Translations under genes and position numbers: made by a program
Part shown: one piece after another, positions 63,355-64,000 of the stretch
Numbering within the stretch: position 1 is the first letter of the stretch
How the letters are laid out: every line of letters begins with the position of its first letter
The notes under the pieces: generated by a model
What the model was told of the DNA's origin: nothing
Database searches by the model: none
Seen by the model: only the letters and a program-made list of their open reading frames with translations
Source: Brumimicrobium ulvae
GTDB taxonomy: Bacteria; Bacteroidota; Bacteroidia; Flavobacteriales_D; Crocinitomicaceae
Assembly (NCBI RefSeq): GCF_947504225.1
Contig: NZ_CANNGT010000013.1
Location: 1 to 64,000, forward strand
Length of the DNA stretch: 64,000 bases
Direction of reading: 5' to 3'

Positions 63355-64000
63355 TTACTTGTTTAAGTTTGCAAATTCTTCATAAAAATAAGGGATCGTT
63401 TCAATTCCTTTATAGAAGTTGAATAAGCCATAATGTTCGTTCGGCGAATGAATAGCATCACTGTTTAATCCGAATCCCATCAATACTGTTTTCAATCCTA
63501 ATACCTGCTCAAACAATGCCACAATAGGAATACTTCCTCCGCTTCTTAAAGGAATAGGTTTCTTTCCAAATGTTTTTTCCATTGCATTACTTGCAGCTAT
63601 ATAACCCTTAGAGTCGATTGGAGTTACAGCTGGCAAGCCACCATGGTGTGGATTTACCTTAACTGTTACAGATTCAGGAGCGATACTTTCAAAATATTGC
63701 TTAAACAATTCCGTAATTTCATCTGGATCTTGATGAGGTACCAAACGCATAGAGATTTTCGCAAAAGCTTTTGAAGGCAATACTGTCTTGGCTCCTTCAC
63801 CAATGTATCCTCCCCAAATTCCATTGACATCTAGTGTTGGGCGAATTGAACTTCGCTCTCTTGTCGTGTATCCTTCTTCCCCTTGCACAGCATTGATTTT
63901 GATTGAAGCTTTATACTCTTCTTCATCATAAGGTGCACGCGCCATTTCATTTCTTTCTTCCTCGGTTAATACTTCAACTTTATCATAAAAACCAGGGATA
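63355..64000 (-). CDS. M20-family dipeptidase, C-terminal part (runs off the right edge)
   Basis: The frame is open to base 64000, so the N-terminal catalytic part lies outside the window. Visible are the dimerisation (lid) domain region GYIGEGAKTVLPSKAFAKISMRLVP and the C-terminal metal-site part GLNSDAIHSPNEHYGLFNF, with the final histidines. The pattern GGSIPIV-x-x-FEQVLG and the H-S-P-N-E motif match the ArgE/CNDP dipeptidase branch of M20 rather than the amidohydrolase branch seen at 37727. It cuts dipeptides using two zinc ions. It heads the three-gene minus-strand group. Confidence 0.9.
   Translation of the reverse strand, partial: IPGFYDKVEVLTEEERNEMARAPYDEEEYKASIKINAVQGEEGYTTRERSSIRPTLDVNGIWGGYIGEGAKTVLPSKAFAKISMRLVPHQDPDEITELFKQYFESIAPESVTVKVNPHHGGLPAVTPIDSKGYIAASNAMEKTFGKKPIPLRSGGSIPIVALFEQVLGLKTVLMGFGLNSDAIHSPNEHYGLFNFYKGIETIPYFYEEFANLNK

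Noticed and set aside
1..64000. CRISPR arrays, insertion sequences, prophage or integrase genes
   Set aside because: No regularly spaced short repeats, transposase or recombinase motifs and no phage structural genes seen; the repeats found are within coding genes.

Overview
The window is a chromosomal segment of a Bacteroidota bacterium, most likely a member of the Flavobacteriales. The evidence is consistent: several secreted proteins end in type IX secretion system (T9SS) sorting domains of both type A and type B. A PorP/SprF-type outer-membrane protein is present. Many upstream regions carry the Bacteroidota -7 promoter element (TAnnTTTG), Shine-Dalgarno sequences are mostly absent, base composition is AT-rich, and the division/cell-wall cluster has the Bacteroidota gene order. 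A Crocinitomicaceae-like lineage is possible but cannot be settled from this sequence. I see no phage, insertion sequence, CRISPR array or rRNA operon; the only tRNA is tRNA-Asn(GTT).

Region by region. 1-7946: a T9SS surface module, made of a truncated repeat adhesin (type A tail), an Ig-like repeat protein with a gliding-motility-type (type B) tail, a PorP/SprF protein fused to a coiled coil and a SPOR-like domain, and an FG-GAP/VCBS repeat protein (type A tail). 7947-8379: a rich regulatory region before mraZ, with MraZ-box pairs, DnaA-like boxes and a 10-bp inverted repeat. 8380-24603: the dcw cluster in the order mraZ, rsmH, ftsL, ftsI, murE, mraY, murD, an unknown gene, ftsW, murG, murC, ftsQ, ftsA, ftsZ and a GatB/YqeY gene. 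It is almost gapless and closes with a strong terminator. murF and ddl are not in it. 24700-27944: a YD-repeat-like secreted protein, a GPP34-like protein and the magnesium channel MgtE. 28037-30876 (minus): tRNA-Asn, a tandem universal stress protein, DgkA, a NifU-like scaffold and Mrp. 31227-34846: a large secreted amidase/CUB protein and a lipoprotein. 35133-41312: RecQ, an M20 amidohydrolase, an MBL hydrolase and a large helical protein of unknown function. 41742-45754 (minus): a small lipoprotein and a LytS/LytTR-type two-component system with a beta-propeller sensor. 46203-53679: housekeeping enzymes (alpha/beta hydrolase, aminopeptidase P, aldehyde dehydrogenase, hotdog thioesterase, NadC), a polysaccharide flippase and small unknown proteins. 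53720-64000: lipoproteins, an OmpA protein with thrombospondin type 3 repeats, a large propeller-like protein, RNase HII, a DUF255 thioredoxin-domain protein, an LEA-like lipoprotein and a truncated M20 dipeptidase.

How the parts work together. The dcw block makes lipid-linked peptidoglycan precursors and builds the divisome. The SPOR-like tail on the PorP protein and the OmpA domain are both possible envelope-to-wall tethers. The T9SS cargo and the PorP protein probably form a cell-surface adhesion or motility module. The Mrp and NifU-like genes serve Fe-S cluster assembly. The observations most worth following up are the PorP-SPOR fusion, the unknown gene inside the dcw cluster, the layered mraZ control region, the long-armed inverted repeat before the LytTR regulator, and a probable remnant of a membrane-protein gene at 30982-31164.
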